DNA of 64,000 nucleotides from Micromonospora inyonensis (GTDB lineage: Bacteria > Actinomycetota > Actinomycetes > Mycobacteriales > Micromonosporaceae), in NCBI RefSeq assembly GCF_900091415.1, contig NZ_FMHU01000002.1, positions 2,046,001-2,110,000 of the forward strand, given 5' to 3'. Below are positions 37,117 to 46,418 of the stretch, one piece after another. Position 1 is the first letter of the stretch. Every line of letters begins with the position of its first letter. The notes beneath the pieces were generated by a model. That model had not been told where the DNA came from. It made no database searches and saw only the letters and a list, made by a program, of their open reading frames with translations. The position numbers and the translations under genes were made by a program.

Positions 37117-38276
37117 CAGTTCTCCCCCCGCCGGTCGGCGTCGGCGGCCAGCTCGGCACAAACCTGCTCACGCTGCTCCCGTAGCTGTGGCGTGGGCTCG
37201 GCGTAGACGTGGTCGAAGAGGCTGAGCGGGTCGACGCCGGGCCTGTCGTGCATCCGCGTGCGCAGGTCCGCGGCGTACGCCTCGGCCTCGGCGGCCACCG
37301 CGGCGACCGCCTGGTCGTCGAGCACCCCGCGGGCGCGCAGGTACGCCTCCAGGCGCACGATCGGATCCCGGTCACGCCACACCTCGATTTCGGCGCCGTC
37401 CCGGTAGCGGGTGGCGTCGTCGGCGTTGGTGTGCGGCTCCATCCGGTAGGTGTGCGCCTCGACCAGGTAGGGGCCGTTGCCGGCGCGGGCGTGCGCGACC
37501 GCGCGGGTCAGCACGGCGAGCACGGCGACCGGGTCGTTGCCGTCGACCTGCTCGGCCGGGACGCCGTACCCGACGCCCTTGTAGGACAGCGACGGGGCGG
37601 CCGTCTGCCGGGACAGCGGGACGCTGATCGCGTACTTGTTGTTCTGGACGAAGAAGACCACCGGGGCCTTGAAGACGGCGGCGAAGTTGACCCCCTCGTG
37701 GAAGTCACCCTCACTGGTCGCGCCGTCGCCGATGAAGGCCAGCGCGACGGTGTCCCGCCCCTGGTGCGCCTCGCCGTAGGCCAGACCGGCGGCGTGCACG
37801 CACTGGGTGGCCAGCGGGGTGCACTGGGGTGCGGTGTGCCGGACGGCGGGGTCGTACCCGCAGTGCCAGTCACCGCGCAGCAGGGTGAGCACCTCGACCG
37901 GGTCGATGCCCCGCGAGACCAGGGCCGTCGACTCGCGGTAGGTGGGGAAGACCCAGTCGGTGTCCCGCAGGGCGAGCACCGCCCCCACCTGGCAGGCCTC
38001 CTGCCCCCGGGAGGAGGGATACACGGCGAGCTTGCCCTGCTTGGTCAGGGCGGTGGACTGGGCGTCGAACCGGCGGCCGACGACCATCCGCCGGTACATC
38101 TCCCGCAGCTGGTCGACGGCGGGTTCGGCGAGGGTGGTGGGCAGTGGCGTACCGCTGGGGTCGAGCATGCGGACCGGCTCCGCGCTGGGCAGCAGCTCGC
38201 GCGCCGGGTCGGGCGGGGTGGCCGCGCGACGGGAGGGCGACGGTGCCCGGCGGACCGCCCGAGATGTGGTCGTCAC
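37116..38276 (-). CDS. Branched-chain 2-oxo acid dehydrogenase E1 alpha subunit
   Basis: 386 residues. The TPP-binding motif runs from GDGATSEGDFHEGVNFA to VVFFVQNNKYAIS (residues 170-205); FPTYRESTALVSRGIDPVEV and YRMEPHTNADDATRYR are typical of the branched-chain type rather than pyruvate dehydrogenase. AGGAGG lies before GTG 38276. First gene of E1alpha-E1beta-E2, divergent from an Lrp/AsnC regulator. Confidence 0.93.
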   Translation of the reverse strand: MTTTSRAVRRAPSPSRRAATPPDPARELLPSAEPVRMLDPSGTPLPTTLAEPAVDQLREMYRRMVVGRRFDAQSTALTKQGKLAVYPSSRGQEACQVGAVLALRDTDWVFPTYRESTALVSRGIDPVEVLTLLRGDWHCGYDPAVRHTAPQCTPLATQCVHAAGLAYGEAHQGRDTVALAFIGDGATSEGDFHEGVNFAAVFKAPVVFFVQNNKYAISVPLSRQTAAPSLSYKGVGYGVPAEQVDGNDPVAVLAVLTRAVAHARAGNGPYLVEAHTYRMEPHTNADDATRYRDGAEIEVWRDRDPIVRLEAYLRARGVLDDQAVAAVAAEAEAYAADLRTRMHDRPGVDPLSLFDHVYAEPTPQLREQREQVCAELAADADRRGEN

Positions 38277-38325
38277 GGCGGAACCTCCTGGACGTGTGGT
38301 GGCCCTATGCTCGACCGTGCGGATG

Positions 38326-38342
38326 GTTGACTCAAGATCAAC
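38326..38342. promoter_or_regulatory. Dyad in the bkd/Lrp divergent promoter region
   Basis: GTTGA-CTCAAGA-TCAAC is an inverted repeat with a 7-base centre in the 104-bp gap between the bkd operon and its divergent regulator. Lrp/AsnC proteins bind such degenerate dyads, so it is a plausible autoregulatory operator. Confidence 0.4.
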
Positions 38343-38380
38343 GGAAAAGCCGAGACGTTTGGCCGCCAGGAGGCCCGATC

Positions 38381-38887
38381 ATGAGCCAGAATGACCGACC
38401 GGACGCGGAGTTGCCCGCCGACGCGGGACGAACGGCCCGACCGTTGGACGAGGTGGACCGCCAGATCGTCGCTGAGCTGGTGCGCGACGGCCGGATGTCG
38501 ATCCGGACGCTCGCCGAACGGGCGCACGTGTCGCGGACCAACGCGTACGCGCGGGTCGAGCGGCTGCTGCGCGACGGGGTGATCACCGGGTTCGCCGCGC
38601 AGGTCGCCCCGGAGCAGGCCGGGCTGGGGACCTCGGCGTACGTCGCGTTGACGATCGAGCAGAACACCTGGCGGGAGGTGTCGGCGCAGCTGGCCCGGGT
38701 GCGCTACATCGCGCACGCGGCCCTGCTCGGGGGCGACCACGACGTGCTGGCGCTGGTCCGCGCGCCGGACAACGCGACGCTGCGGGACGTGGTGCTGGGC
38801 CAGGTGCAGAGCATCCCGGGGGTGAAGTCCACCCGTACCTGGCTGGTCTTCGAGGAGTTCGACGGCACGCACAGCCCGTGGGCCTGA
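38381..38887 (+). CDS. Lrp/AsnC family transcriptional regulator (BkdR-like)
   Basis: 168 residues: an N-terminal HTH (LDEVDRQIVAELVRDGRMSI, RTLAERAHVSRTNAYARVER) and a C-terminal RAM ligand-binding domain (AYVALTIEQNTW to HDVLALVRAPDNATLRDVVL). AGGAGG precedes ATG 38381. Divergent placement from bkd suggests that it senses branched-chain amino acids and controls their breakdown, as BkdR does in other bacteria; the ligand is not shown here. Confidence 0.88.
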   Translation: MSQNDRPDAELPADAGRTARPLDEVDRQIVAELVRDGRMSIRTLAERAHVSRTNAYARVERLLRDGVITGFAAQVAPEQAGLGTSAYVALTIEQNTWREVSAQLARVRYIAHAALLGGDHDVLALVRAPDNATLRDVVLGQVQSIPGVKSTRTWLVFEEFDGTHSPWA

Positions 38888-38919
38888 ACCGTGTCGCACC
38901 CGGTCCCTATCCTGGCCGG

Positions 38920-39207
38920 ATGGAGCTGGAGTTCAGCGGCGAGGTGCGGTACTGGCGGGGCCCGACGCCCTACCACTTCGTCGGAGTGCCGGCGCCGGAG
39001 AGCGCCGCGCTGAAGGCCGCCTCGGCGGCGGTGACCTACGGCTGGGGGATGATCCCGGTGACCGCGCGGGTCGGCGACACCCGGTGGACGACCTCGCTGT
39101 TCCCCAAGGACGGCGGCTACCTCGTGCCACTGCGGGACGCGGTTCGCCGCGCGGAGGGGATCGAGCCGGGCGAGGTGGTGACCGTGCACCTGACCGTCGG
39201 CGGCTGA
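38920..39207 (+). CDS. DUF1905 domain protein
   Basis: 95 residues: LEFSGEVRYWRGPTPYHFVG, GWGMIPVTARVGDTRWTTSL and FPKDGGYLVPLRDAVRRAEG match the small beta-barrel DUF1905 pattern. Unknown function, cytoplasmic. ATG 38920 lies 32 bases after the Lrp gene; the ribosome site is weak, so coupling to the upstream gene is possible. Confidence 0.78.
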   Translation: MELEFSGEVRYWRGPTPYHFVGVPAPESAALKAASAAVTYGWGMIPVTARVGDTRWTTSLFPKDGGYLVPLRDAVRRAEGIEPGEVVTVHLTVGG

Positions 39208-39216
39208 TCCGGCGCA

Positions 39217-39253
39217 CGCGACGGCACGGGCAGTCCCGGCCCGCGCCGTCGCG
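39217..39253. terminator. Convergent terminator hairpin
   Basis: Arms CGCGACGGC (39217-39225) and GCCGTCGCG (39245-39253), with an inner CGGG/CCCG pairing, lie between the DUF1905 gene and the next minus-strand gene. Confidence 0.65.
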
Positions 39254-39260
39254 TACGGTG

Positions 39261-39500
39261 CTATCCCTTTTCCTTCTGCATCCGCTCCATGAGCATCTGC
39301 TTGCCCTGCTCCCCCGCCTTGCGGTTGTTCTCCTGGATCCCGCGGAACCAGGAGGCGAGTTCCTTGTCGCCCCGCTCCTCGGCGTCGGCGATGTAGTTCT
39401 CCATCCGCCAGATGTGCTCGAGCGAGAGCTGGAGCGTGTGGATCAGGTCGTAGTTCTTGTCCTTGACCGGGCTCATCGGCTCCCTGATCATGGTCGCCAC
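39261..39500 (-). CDS. Conserved small hypothetical protein
   Basis: 79 residues, charged and helical: KDKNYDLIHTLQLSLEHIWR, then MENYIADAEERGDKELASWF and QENNRKAGEQGKQML. No membrane segment. GTG 39500 has GGGGAGG upstream; ATG 39476 is possible. The pattern resembles short ferritin-like or spacer-helix proteins seen in actinobacteria, but I assign no family. Confidence 0.55.
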   Translation of the reverse strand: MATMIREPMSPVKDKNYDLIHTLQLSLEHIWRMENYIADAEERGDKELASWFRGIQENNRKAGEQGKQMLMERMQKEKG

Positions 39501-39635
39501 GGTGCACCTCCCCTGGTTGGCCGCAAACGGTCGGCCCGCGCTTACCCGCCGGCCGGCCGTTCACGCGTGCGCCGCGCGGACCGCCACCGGATCCGGCCCG
39601 GTTACCGCGGCGGATCGCCGGGTAGGGAGGCGCGC

Positions 39636-40367
39636 ATGGCGGAACTGCAACGGCTCTGGATCATCAGGCACGGGGAGAGCACCGGGAACGTCGCGGCGGC
39701 CCGGGCCGAGGCGGCCGGGACCGACCTGGTCGACATCACCGAACGGGACGCGGACGTGCCGCTGTCGGCCACCGGGCGGGAGCAGGCCGAGGCCACCGGG
39801 CGCTGGCTGGCCGCGCTGCCCGACGACGAGCGCCCCGACGTCGTGGTGGTCTCGCCGTACCGACGGGCCGCGCAGACCGCCGAGCTGGCCCTGGCCGGGC
39901 TGGACGTGCCGGTGCACCGGGACGAACGGCTGCGCGACCGGGAACTGGGCGTACTCGACCTGCTCACCTCGCACGGGGTGGCCAGCCGATTTCCCGAGGA
40001 GGCGGAGCGGCGGGCCCGGCTGGGCAAGTTCTACTACCGTCCGCCCGGCGGCGAGTCCTGGGCCGACGTGGCACTGCGGCTGCGCGCGCTCCTCGGCGAC
40101 CTGCGCCGCGACCACGCCGACAGACGGGTGGCCCTCTTCGGCCACGAGGCGCTGGTCTTCCTGCTCCGCTACCTGCTGGAACCGATCTCCGAGCCGGAGC
40201 TGGTCGAGCTGACCCGCCGGCACCGGCTGGGCAACTGCTCGGTCACCGGATGGCGGCGCGGCCCGGACGGCGGGCTCGACCTGACCGTCTTCAACGACGT
40301 CACTCACCTGCGGGAACAGGGCACCGAACCGACCCGGGAGGAGGGCGTCGATGCCGAACCGGTCTGA
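39636..40367 (+). CDS. Histidine phosphatase (phosphoglycerate mutase-like) family protein
   Basis: 243 residues. The phospho-histidine motif IIRHGESTGN starts at residue 9; the acid/base region VVSPYRRAAQTAELAL and the late LFGHEALVFLLRYLL histidine are present. The group hydrolyses phosphate esters; substrate unknown. GGGAGG precedes ATG 39636. The 3' end overlaps the start of the next gene by 17 bases, so the two are co-translated. Confidence 0.88.
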   Translation: MAELQRLWIIRHGESTGNVAAARAEAAGTDLVDITERDADVPLSATGREQAEATGRWLAALPDDERPDVVVVSPYRRAAQTAELALAGLDVPVHRDERLRDRELGVLDLLTSHGVASRFPEEAERRARLGKFYYRPPGGESWADVALRLRALLGDLRRDHADRRVALFGHEALVFLLRYLLEPISEPELVELTRRHRLGNCSVTGWRRGPDGGLDLTVFNDVTHLREQGTEPTREEGVDAEPV

Positions 40368-41220
40368 GCCGAAGGTGATCACGCCAGGGCTGCTGCGGAA
40401 CTGGGCGCTGCCCGTGCCGACCGGCGGGAAGGAGACCCGGGGCACGGTCCTGGTGGTCGGCGGGTCCCGGGTGACCCCCGGGGCGGTGCTGCTGGCCGGG
40501 GTGGCCGCGCTGCGGGCCGGGGCCGGGGTGCTGCAACTGGCCGCCGCCGAGTCGACCGCGGCGGCCCTGAGCATCCAGGTGCCGGAGGCACTGGTGGTGG
40601 GACTGCCGGAAACCCGCGACGGCGCGGTCGCCGGAGCGCGCGCGCAGCGGCTGGACGAACTGGTCGCCGAGGCCGACGTGGTCGCCGTCGGGCCCGGACT
40701 GCACGACATCGACGAGACCCAGGCGGTACTGCACCGGGTGCTGGACGCGGCGGGACCCCGGACGGCCCTGGTGCTCGACGCGTACGCCCTCGGTGCCCTC
40801 AGTCACGAACCGGAGCTGCTCACCGGGGCGGACCGGACCGCGGTGCTCACCCCGAACCTCACCGAGGCCTGCCACCTGCTCGGCCGCGACCCCGGCGACG
40901 ACCTCGACGCCGAGGCCGCCGAGCTGGCCGGGCGCTACCGGGCGGTGGTGTCGCTGTACGGGCACATCGCCAGTCCGGACGGCCGGCGGTGGCGGGAGGA
41001 GAGCGGCGACGCCGGGTTGGGCACCTCCGGCAGCGGTGACGTCCGGGCGGGGCTGCTGGCCGGGCTGCTGTCCCGGGGCGCGGGTCCGGAACAGGCCGCC
41101 TGCTGGGCGGCGTTCGCGCACGCGGTCAGCGGGCAGCGGCTGATCCCCCGGTACGGCCGGATCGGCTTCCTGGCCCGGGAGCTGCTCGACGAGATCCCGC
41201 AGGTGCTGGCAACCGTCTGA
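40351..41220 (+). CDS. ADP/ATP-dependent NAD(P)H-hydrate dehydratase-like (YjeF C-domain)
   Basis: 289 residues of the ribokinase-like carbohydrate-kinase fold: GTVLVVGGSRVTPGAVLLAG, VVAVGPGL, VLTPNLTEACHLLGRD and the catalytic GTSGSGDVRAGLLAGLLS motif. It repairs damaged NAD(P)H hydrates. It lacks the N-terminal epimerase half of full YjeF proteins and is a stand-alone dehydratase. GGGAGGAGG precedes ATG 40351 inside the phosphatase gene. Confidence 0.85.
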   Translation: MPNRSEPKVITPGLLRNWALPVPTGGKETRGTVLVVGGSRVTPGAVLLAGVAALRAGAGVLQLAAAESTAAALSIQVPEALVVGLPETRDGAVAGARAQRLDELVAEADVVAVGPGLHDIDETQAVLHRVLDAAGPRTALVLDAYALGALSHEPELLTGADRTAVLTPNLTEACHLLGRDPGDDLDAEAAELAGRYRAVVSLYGHIASPDGRRWREESGDAGLGTSGSGDVRAGLLAGLLSRGAGPEQAACWAAFAHAVSGQRLIPRYGRIGFLARELLDEIPQVLATV

Positions 41221-41382
41221 GGACCGGTCACCGTCTGACGGGTCGCGCCTGACCGAACGGATGTGTGTAACGCCACATCTGCCTCCCTACTCTGGTCAGT
41301 CGAGAGTGGGCATTCCGCCCGCCCCCGCCGGACGCGTTCGCACGCGGAGCGCGACCGGCGGGAACAGCCCCTGGGAGTGTGT

Positions 41383-42849
41383 GTGAAGTTCATCCGTCGC
41401 AAGACACTTGCCGCGGCCTCGACCGTGGCGCTCGGTGTCGGCCTCGCCGTCACCGGTGGGCTGGCTCCGGCGTCCGCGGCAGGTCCCGAGACGACGTTCC
41501 TGGTGCTCGCACCGCAGGGCGCGTCGACGGACCGGGCCGTGGCCCGTGCGACCGCCGCGCAGGGCACCGTGGTCGCCACGTACGACCAGATCGGTGTGCT
41601 GGTGGTCCGCTCGACCAACCCCGACTTCGTCCGGCAGGTGGCCGGCGCCGGGGTCGAGTCGGTGGCCTCCACCGCCGGCCTGGGTGCCGCGCTGGACGAG
41701 GGTGAGACGGTGGAGCTGACCGGGCTCGCCGCGACCACCGCGGACCCGACCGGCGAACCGCTCTTCGCCCAGCAGTGGGACATGCCGATGATCAAGGTGC
41801 CGCAGGCCCACGCGGTCACCGCCGGCAGCCCGAACGTCGTGGTCGGGGTGCTGGACAGCGGCATCTCCAGCAGCCACCCGGACCTGGCCAGCCAGATCGC
41901 GCGGGACAAGAGCGCGAGCTGCGTCGGCGGTGCCCCGGACACCACCGAGGCGTCCTGGAACCCGACCACCTCCGACCACGGCACGCACGTGGCCGGGACC
42001 ATCGCCGCCGCCGTCAACGGCGTGGGCGTCACCGGTGTCGCCCCGGGCGTCAAGGTGGCGGCCGTCAAGGTCGTCAACGACGACGGCTACATCTTCCCCG
42101 AGGCGGCGGTCTGCGGCTTTCTCTGGGCCGCCGAGCACGGCATGCAGGTGACCAACAACAGCTACTACATCGACCCGTGGGAGCTGAACTGCCGCAACGA
42201 CGCCCGGCAGCGTCCGGTGTGGCAGGCCGTCCAGCGGGCCATCCGGTACTCGCAGAGCAAGGGCGTACTGCACGTGGCGTCCTCCGGCAACTCCAACTAC
42301 GACCTGGCGCACAAGAACGTCGACTCGGGCAGCCCGAACAACGGGACGCCCGAGGTGCGTGAGGTCAACAGCGCCTGCCTCGTCCTGCCGGGCGAGGCGC
42401 CGGGCGTGGTGACCGTCTCGGCGGTCGGCCCGACCGGGGCGAAGAGCTACTACTCCTCGTACGGGCAGGGTGTGGTCGACGTGACCGCGCCCGGCGGCGA
42501 CACCCGCTTCCGCACCCAGGGTGTCCCCTCCACCATCTCCGACGCGATCCTGTCGACCACGTTCAACGTGACGACCCGGACCAACGGTTGGGGTTACAAG
42601 CAGGGCACCTCGATGTCGAGCCCGCACGCGGCCGGCGTGGCCGCCCTGGCCGCCTCGGCGCACCCGGAGATGAACCCGGGTCAGCTGGCGGCGTTCGTGG
42701 AGCGCACCGCCACCCCGCTGTCCTGCCCGGCCGGGGTGTACAACCCCGTGCCGCTGCTGGGCAGCGAGTACGACGCCACCTGCTCCGGCGGGGCGCGTAA
42801 CGGCTTCTACGGCGCCGGCATGGTCGACGCTCACGCGGCCGTCCGGTAA
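41383..42849 (+). CDS. Secreted subtilisin-like serine protease (S8)
   Basis: 488 residues. Signal peptide (KFIRRKTLAAASTVALGVGL), a short I9-like propeptide (ETTFLVLAPQGASTDRAVAR), and an S8 domain with catalytic Asp in VGVLDSGISS, His in DHGTHVAGTIAA and Ser in GTSMSSPHAAGVAAL. GGGAG lies five bases before GTG 41383. It is an extracellular protease that matures by removal of the propeptide. The following hairpin ends transcription. Confidence 0.93.
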   Translation: MKFIRRKTLAAASTVALGVGLAVTGGLAPASAAGPETTFLVLAPQGASTDRAVARATAAQGTVVATYDQIGVLVVRSTNPDFVRQVAGAGVESVASTAGLGAALDEGETVELTGLAATTADPTGEPLFAQQWDMPMIKVPQAHAVTAGSPNVVVGVLDSGISSSHPDLASQIARDKSASCVGGAPDTTEASWNPTTSDHGTHVAGTIAAAVNGVGVTGVAPGVKVAAVKVVNDDGYIFPEAAVCGFLWAAEHGMQVTNNSYYIDPWELNCRNDARQRPVWQAVQRAIRYSQSKGVLHVASSGNSNYDLAHKNVDSGSPNNGTPEVREVNSACLVLPGEAPGVVTVSAVGPTGAKSYYSSYGQGVVDVTAPGGDTRFRTQGVPSTISDAILSTTFNVTTRTNGWGYKQGTSMSSPHAAGVAALAASAHPEMNPGQLAAFVERTATPLSCPAGVYNPVPLLGSEYDATCSGGARNGFYGAGMVDAHAAVR

Positions 42850-42866
42850 CAGCGGGGTCGCAGCAC

Positions 42867-42902
42867 GTGAGGGCCCGGCGCGGGAACGCGCCGGGCCCTC
42901 AC
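42867..42902. terminator. Terminator of the S8 protease gene
   Basis: Perfect 16-bp arms GTGAGGGCCCGGCGCG (42867-42882) and complement (42887-42902) with a GGAA tetraloop, 17 bases beyond the stop. Confidence 0.85.
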
Positions 42903-42981
42903 CCGTCCGGGTGAGGTCTGTTTCGCCCGGCCGGGTGAGGGGGTAGCAGGGTGGTCACCAGCCCATCCGAGGAGGTCAACG

Positions 42982-43482
42982 GTGTCCACCGATGCCATCG
43001 TGCTGCTCAAGGAAGACCACAAGGAGATGCGTCGCCTGTTCCGGGAGTTCCAGGACGCCCAGGAAGGACCACCGCGCCGACGGCAGGAGCTGGTGGCCCG
43101 GATCCTGGAGGCGCTGACCGTGCACACGTACCTCGAGAACGAGGTGATGTACCCGGAGATCCGCCGGCTCCTGCCCGACCTGGAGGACGACATCCTGGAG
43201 TCGTACGAGGAGCACCACGTCGCCGACGTGCTCTGCGCCGAGCTGGCCACCATGGACGCCGACGACGAGCGCTTCGTCGCCAAGACCACGGTGCTGATCG
43301 AGAACGTGACACACCACGTCGAGGAGGAGGAACAGGAGTGGTTCCCGAAAGTGCGCGAGGCGCTCGGCCGTAAGCAGTTGCAGGAGATCGGTGAGCGCAT
43401 GCTGGCGCTGCGCCCCGACGCCCCGCGTACCCCGACCGCGCCGAAGGCGCTGAAGAAGGCGCTCGACGCGCTGACCGCCTAG
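42982..43482 (+). CDS. Hemerythrin HHE-domain protein
   Basis: 166 residues, all-helical, with the HHE histidine pattern: LLKEDHKEMRRLFREF, LTVHTYLENEVMYPEI, EEHHVADVL and NVTHHVEEEEQEWFP. These His/Glu residues bind a di-iron centre for O2, NO or redox sensing. GAGGAGG precedes GTG 42982. It converges with the metallophosphoesterase gene 11 bases away. Confidence 0.9.
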   Translation: MSTDAIVLLKEDHKEMRRLFREFQDAQEGPPRRRQELVARILEALTVHTYLENEVMYPEIRRLLPDLEDDILESYEEHHVADVLCAELATMDADDERFVAKTTVLIENVTHHVEEEEQEWFPKVREALGRKQLQEIGERMLALRPDAPRTPTAPKALKKALDALTA

Positions 43483-43493
43483 CCTGAGCCCGG

Positions 43494-44369
43494 CTACCGG
43501 AGTGGCTGGATCGCCGGCCACTCCGGTAGGTCGCCGGGCGGGGTGGGCAGGATCTGCCGCAGTCGAGGGGGGTTCGGGCGGCGTTTCCACTCGCGCGGAT
43601 ACCCGAGGGAGACCTCCTCGAACCGCACCCCGTCGTGAACGCTGGTGCGGGGGATGTGCAGGTGGCCGTAGACGACCACGGCGGCCCGGTAGCGCAGGTG
43701 CCAGTCGGCCGTCGCGGTCGTGCCGCACCACTGGGCGAAGATCGGATACCGCAGGATCCGGGTCGGCTCCCGCACCAGGGGATAGTGGTTGACCAGCACG
43801 GTCGGCATCGGGTCGAGCGCGTCGAGCCGCGCCCGGGTCTGCGCCAGCCGGGCCTCGCACCACGCCTGCCGGCTCGGGAACGGGTCCGGGTGCAGGAGGT
43901 ACTCGTCGGTGCAGACGATGCCCGTGCGGTGCGCCTCGGCGAGCGCCGCCTCCCGGTCCATCCCCTCGGGCAGGAACGTGTAGTCGTAGCCGAGGAAGAG
44001 CGGCACGATCCGGACCGGCCCGTCCGGGCCACGCCAGATCTCGTACGGGTCCTCCGGGGTGACCACGTCGAGCTGGCGGCACAGGTCGACCAGGTGCCGG
44101 TAGCGCTCCTCACCCCGCAGGGTCACCGGGTCCGTGGCCGGGGTCCACAACTCGTGGTTGCCGGGCACCCAGATCACCCTGGCGAAGCGCTCGCGCAGCT
44201 GGGCGAGCGTCCGCTCGATGTGCGAGACCGTCTCGCCCACGTCCCCGGCGACGAGCAGCCAGTCCTGCGGCGACTCCGGACGCAGCTCGTCGACGATCCC
44301 CCGGTTGTCCGCGTACCCGACGTGCAGATCACTGATCGCGACCAGACTGCCGCCGTCCTCCCCCACCAT
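43494..44369 (-). CDS. Calcineurin-like metallophosphoesterase
   Basis: 291 residues with all metallophosphoesterase motifs: AISDLHVGYADN, VAGDVGE, VPGNHELW, VNHYPL and YGHLHIPR. It uses a two-metal centre to hydrolyse phosphoesters; substrate unknown. ATG 44369 gives a normal N-terminus. Related genes often lie next to phosphopantetheinyl transferase genes in actinomycetes; none is adjacent here. Confidence 0.87.
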   Translation of the reverse strand: MVGEDGGSLVAISDLHVGYADNRGIVDELRPESPQDWLLVAGDVGETVSHIERTLAQLRERFARVIWVPGNHELWTPATDPVTLRGEERYRHLVDLCRQLDVVTPEDPYEIWRGPDGPVRIVPLFLGYDYTFLPEGMDREAALAEAHRTGIVCTDEYLLHPDPFPSRQAWCEARLAQTRARLDALDPMPTVLVNHYPLVREPTRILRYPIFAQWCGTTATADWHLRYRAAVVVYGHLHIPRTSVHDGVRFEEVSLGYPREWKRRPNPPRLRQILPTPPGDLPEWPAIQPLR

Positions 44370-44503
44370 GGCCCCGATCTTACGGACACCCCCGTGGGGC
44401 CAGCGTCCCCGCGTACGCGCGCCCGGCGTCGACGCTCGTGGCCCGTTCCAGCCCCGGCGGAGGCGCGCCGGAGGCCGGCGGGCCGACCCGGTAGGATCAC
44501 CGG

Positions 44504-44583
44504 TGGGCCGTGACTGGCGCGTGGGGATGGAGCACCATCGGGAAGCGGCCCCGTCATGAGGACGCACGCCGAGCGCCTGGGCC
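44504..44583 (+). promoter_or_regulatory. ZTP (pfl) riboswitch upstream of glyA
   Basis: The leader contains GGGCCGTGACTGGCG (44505-44519), a short hairpin arm, CATCGGGAAGCGGCCCC (near 44536-44552) closing the first domain, and after a linker GCCTGGGC (44575-44582). These are the conserved strands and pseudoknot elements of the ZTP/ZMP-sensing pfl motif, known upstream of glyA, purH and folate genes. It ends 23 bases before the glyA start, so control is probably at translation or by terminator choice. Confidence 0.85.
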
Positions 44584-44606
44584 TTCCGCACCGTACTGGA
44601 GGTCGC

Positions 44607-46049
44607 ATGCCGTCGTCGTCGAACGCCGAGTCCACCGCATTCCGCAGCGCCCTTGAGGTGATCCGCGCCGTCGAGCCCCGGGTCGCCGACGCGATCGGTG
44701 CCGAGCTGGCCGACCAGCGGGAGTCGCTCAAGCTGATCGCCAGTGAGAACTACGCCTCCCCGGCCACACTCCTGGCGATGGGCAACTGGTTCAGCGACAA
44801 GTACGCCGAGGGCACCGTCGGCCGCCGGTTCTACGCCGGCTGCCAGAACGTCGACACGGTCGAGGCGCTCGCCGCCGAGCACGCCCGGGAGCTGTTCGGG
44901 GCCGCGCACGCGTACGTGCAGCCGCACTCGGGCATCGACGCCAACCTGGTCGCCTTCTGGGCGATCCTGGCCGACCGGGTGGAGGCCCCGGCGCTGAAGC
45001 GGGCGCAGGCCCGGCACGTCAACGACCTGACCGAGGCCGACTGGTTCACGCTCCGCCGCGAACTGGGCAACCAGCGGATGCTCGGCATGTCGCTGGACGC
45101 CGGCGGCCACCTCACCCACGGGTTCCGGCCGAACATCTCCGGCAAGATGTTCGACCAGCGCAGCTACGGCACCGACCCGACCACCGGGCTGGTCGACTAC
45201 GACAAGGTCGCCGAGGCGGCCCGGGAGTTCAAGCCGCTGATCCTGGTCGGCGGTTACTCCGCGTACCCCCGGAAGGTGAACTTCCGGATCCTGCGGGAGA
45301 TCGCCGACGAGGTGGGCGCCACCTTCATGGTGGACATGGCGCACTTCGCCGGGCTGGTCGCGGGCAAGGTCTTCACCGGTGACTTCGACCCGGTGCCGCA
45401 CGCGCACATCGTCACCACCACCACCCACAAGTCGCTGCGCGGACCGCGCGGCGGCATGGTGCTCTGCGGCCCGGAGCTGGCCGAGCAGGTGGACCGGGGC
45501 TGCCCGATGGTGCTCGGCGGCCCGCTGCCGCACGTGATGGCCGCCAAGGCGGTCGCCCTGGCCGAGGCCCGCCGCCCGGACTTCGCCGACTACGCGCAGC
45601 GCATCGTCGCCAACTCCCAGGCCCTCGCCGAGGGGCTGCTGCGGCGGGGGGCCACCCTGGTCACCGGGGGCACCGACAACCACCTGGTGCTCATCGACGT
45701 GACCGGCTACGGGCTGACCGGCCGTCAGGCCGAGCAGGCCCTGCTGGACTCCGGCATCGTGACCAACCGCAACGCCGTGCCGCAGGACCCGAACGGCGCG
45801 TGGTACACCTCCGGCGTCCGCATCGGCACCCCGGCACTGACCACCCGGGGCCTCGGCACCGACCAGATGGACGAGACCGCCGAACTGATCCACACCGTAT
45901 TGAGCCAGACCCGCCCGGGGTCGAACGCCGACGGCACGCCGTCGAAGGCGAAGTACACCCTGGAGCCGGCGGTGTCCGAGCGGATCGCCAAGCAGGCCAG
46001 CGACCTGGTCGCCGGTTTCCCGCTCTACCCCACCGTCGACCTGGGCTGA
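44607..46049 (+). CDS. glyA: Serine hydroxymethyltransferase
   Basis: A 480-residue PLP enzyme that interconverts serine and glycine with tetrahydrofolate. Motifs: [13 protein letters not shown] (about residue 45), [14 protein letters not shown], the PLP lysine in [16 protein letters not shown] (about residue 275) and [13 protein letters not shown]. It is longer than the usual 415-430 residues because of an N-terminal extension and an internal insert, a form known in actinomycetes. GGAGG lies four bases before ATG 44607; a ZTP riboswitch precedes it. Confidence 0.95.
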   Translation: MPSSSNAESTAFRSALEVIRAVEPRVADAIGAELADQRESLKLIASENYASPATLLAMGNWFSDKYAEGTVGRRFYAGCQNVDTVEALAAEHARELFGAAHAYVQPHSGIDANLVAFWAILADRVEAPALKRAQARHVNDLTEADWFTLRRELGNQRMLGMSLDAGGHLTHGFRPNISGKMFDQRSYGTDPTTGLVDYDKVAEAAREFKPLILVGGYSAYPRKVNFRILREIADEVGATFMVDMAHFAGLVAGKVFTGDFDPVPHAHIVTTTTHKSLRGPRGGMVLCGPELAEQVDRGCPMVLGGPLPHVMAAKAVALAEARRPDFADYAQRIVANSQALAEGLLRRGATLVTGGTDNHLVLIDVTGYGLTGRQAEQALLDSGIVTNRNAVPQDPNGAWYTSGVRIGTPALTTRGLGTDQMDETAELIHTVLSQTRPGSNADGTPSKAKYTLEPAVSERIAKQASDLVAGFPLYPTVDLG

Positions 46050-46063
46050 CGCGGCGGACGCGC

Positions 46064-46093
46064 GGGGGCGGTGCCGGGTCCGGCACCGCCCCC
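46064..46093. terminator. Bidirectional terminator after glyA
   Basis: Arms GGGGGCGGTGCCGG (46064-46077) and complement (46080-46093) with a 2-base centre, between convergent glyA and the DUF5703 gene. Confidence 0.8.
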
Positions 46094-46101
46094 GCCGCGC
46101 G

Positions 46102-46356
46102 TCAGATGGTGATCGGCCGCTTGAGGTGGTAGCGGTGCACCTCGGTGCTGCCCTGGACGTTGTTGACGTCCTCGGCGGCGGCGACCAGTTCCCACCCCTC
46201 TCGGCCGACCCGGTTCAGGTGGGCGATGGCGGTGTCGCCGTACGGGGTGACGTCCCGGCGTGAGCCGTCCGGCCCGTACCAGATGAACGTGACCTCGAAA
46301 CTGCGCCCCTGCCCTTGGTAGCGGCGGACCAGTAGTGCGTACTCCCAGGCGACCAT
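46102..46356 (-). CDS. DUF5703 family small protein
   Basis: 84 residues: WEYALLVRRYQGQGRSFEVT, DTAIAHLNRVGREGWELVAA and VHRYHLKRP. Compact alpha/beta fold of unknown function. ATG 46356 begins the conserved WEY segment; ATG 46377 is less likely. Cytoplasmic. Confidence 0.7.
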   Translation of the reverse strand: MVAWEYALLVRRYQGQGRSFEVTFIWYGPDGSRRDVTPYGDTAIAHLNRVGREGWELVAAAEDVNNVQGSTEVHRYHLKRPITI

Positions 46357-46418
46357 CGCTCCATTATCGCCGTCCACAGCGGAGCCCGCCGACCGCCGGG
46401 GACGTGTCGCGCCCGCCG

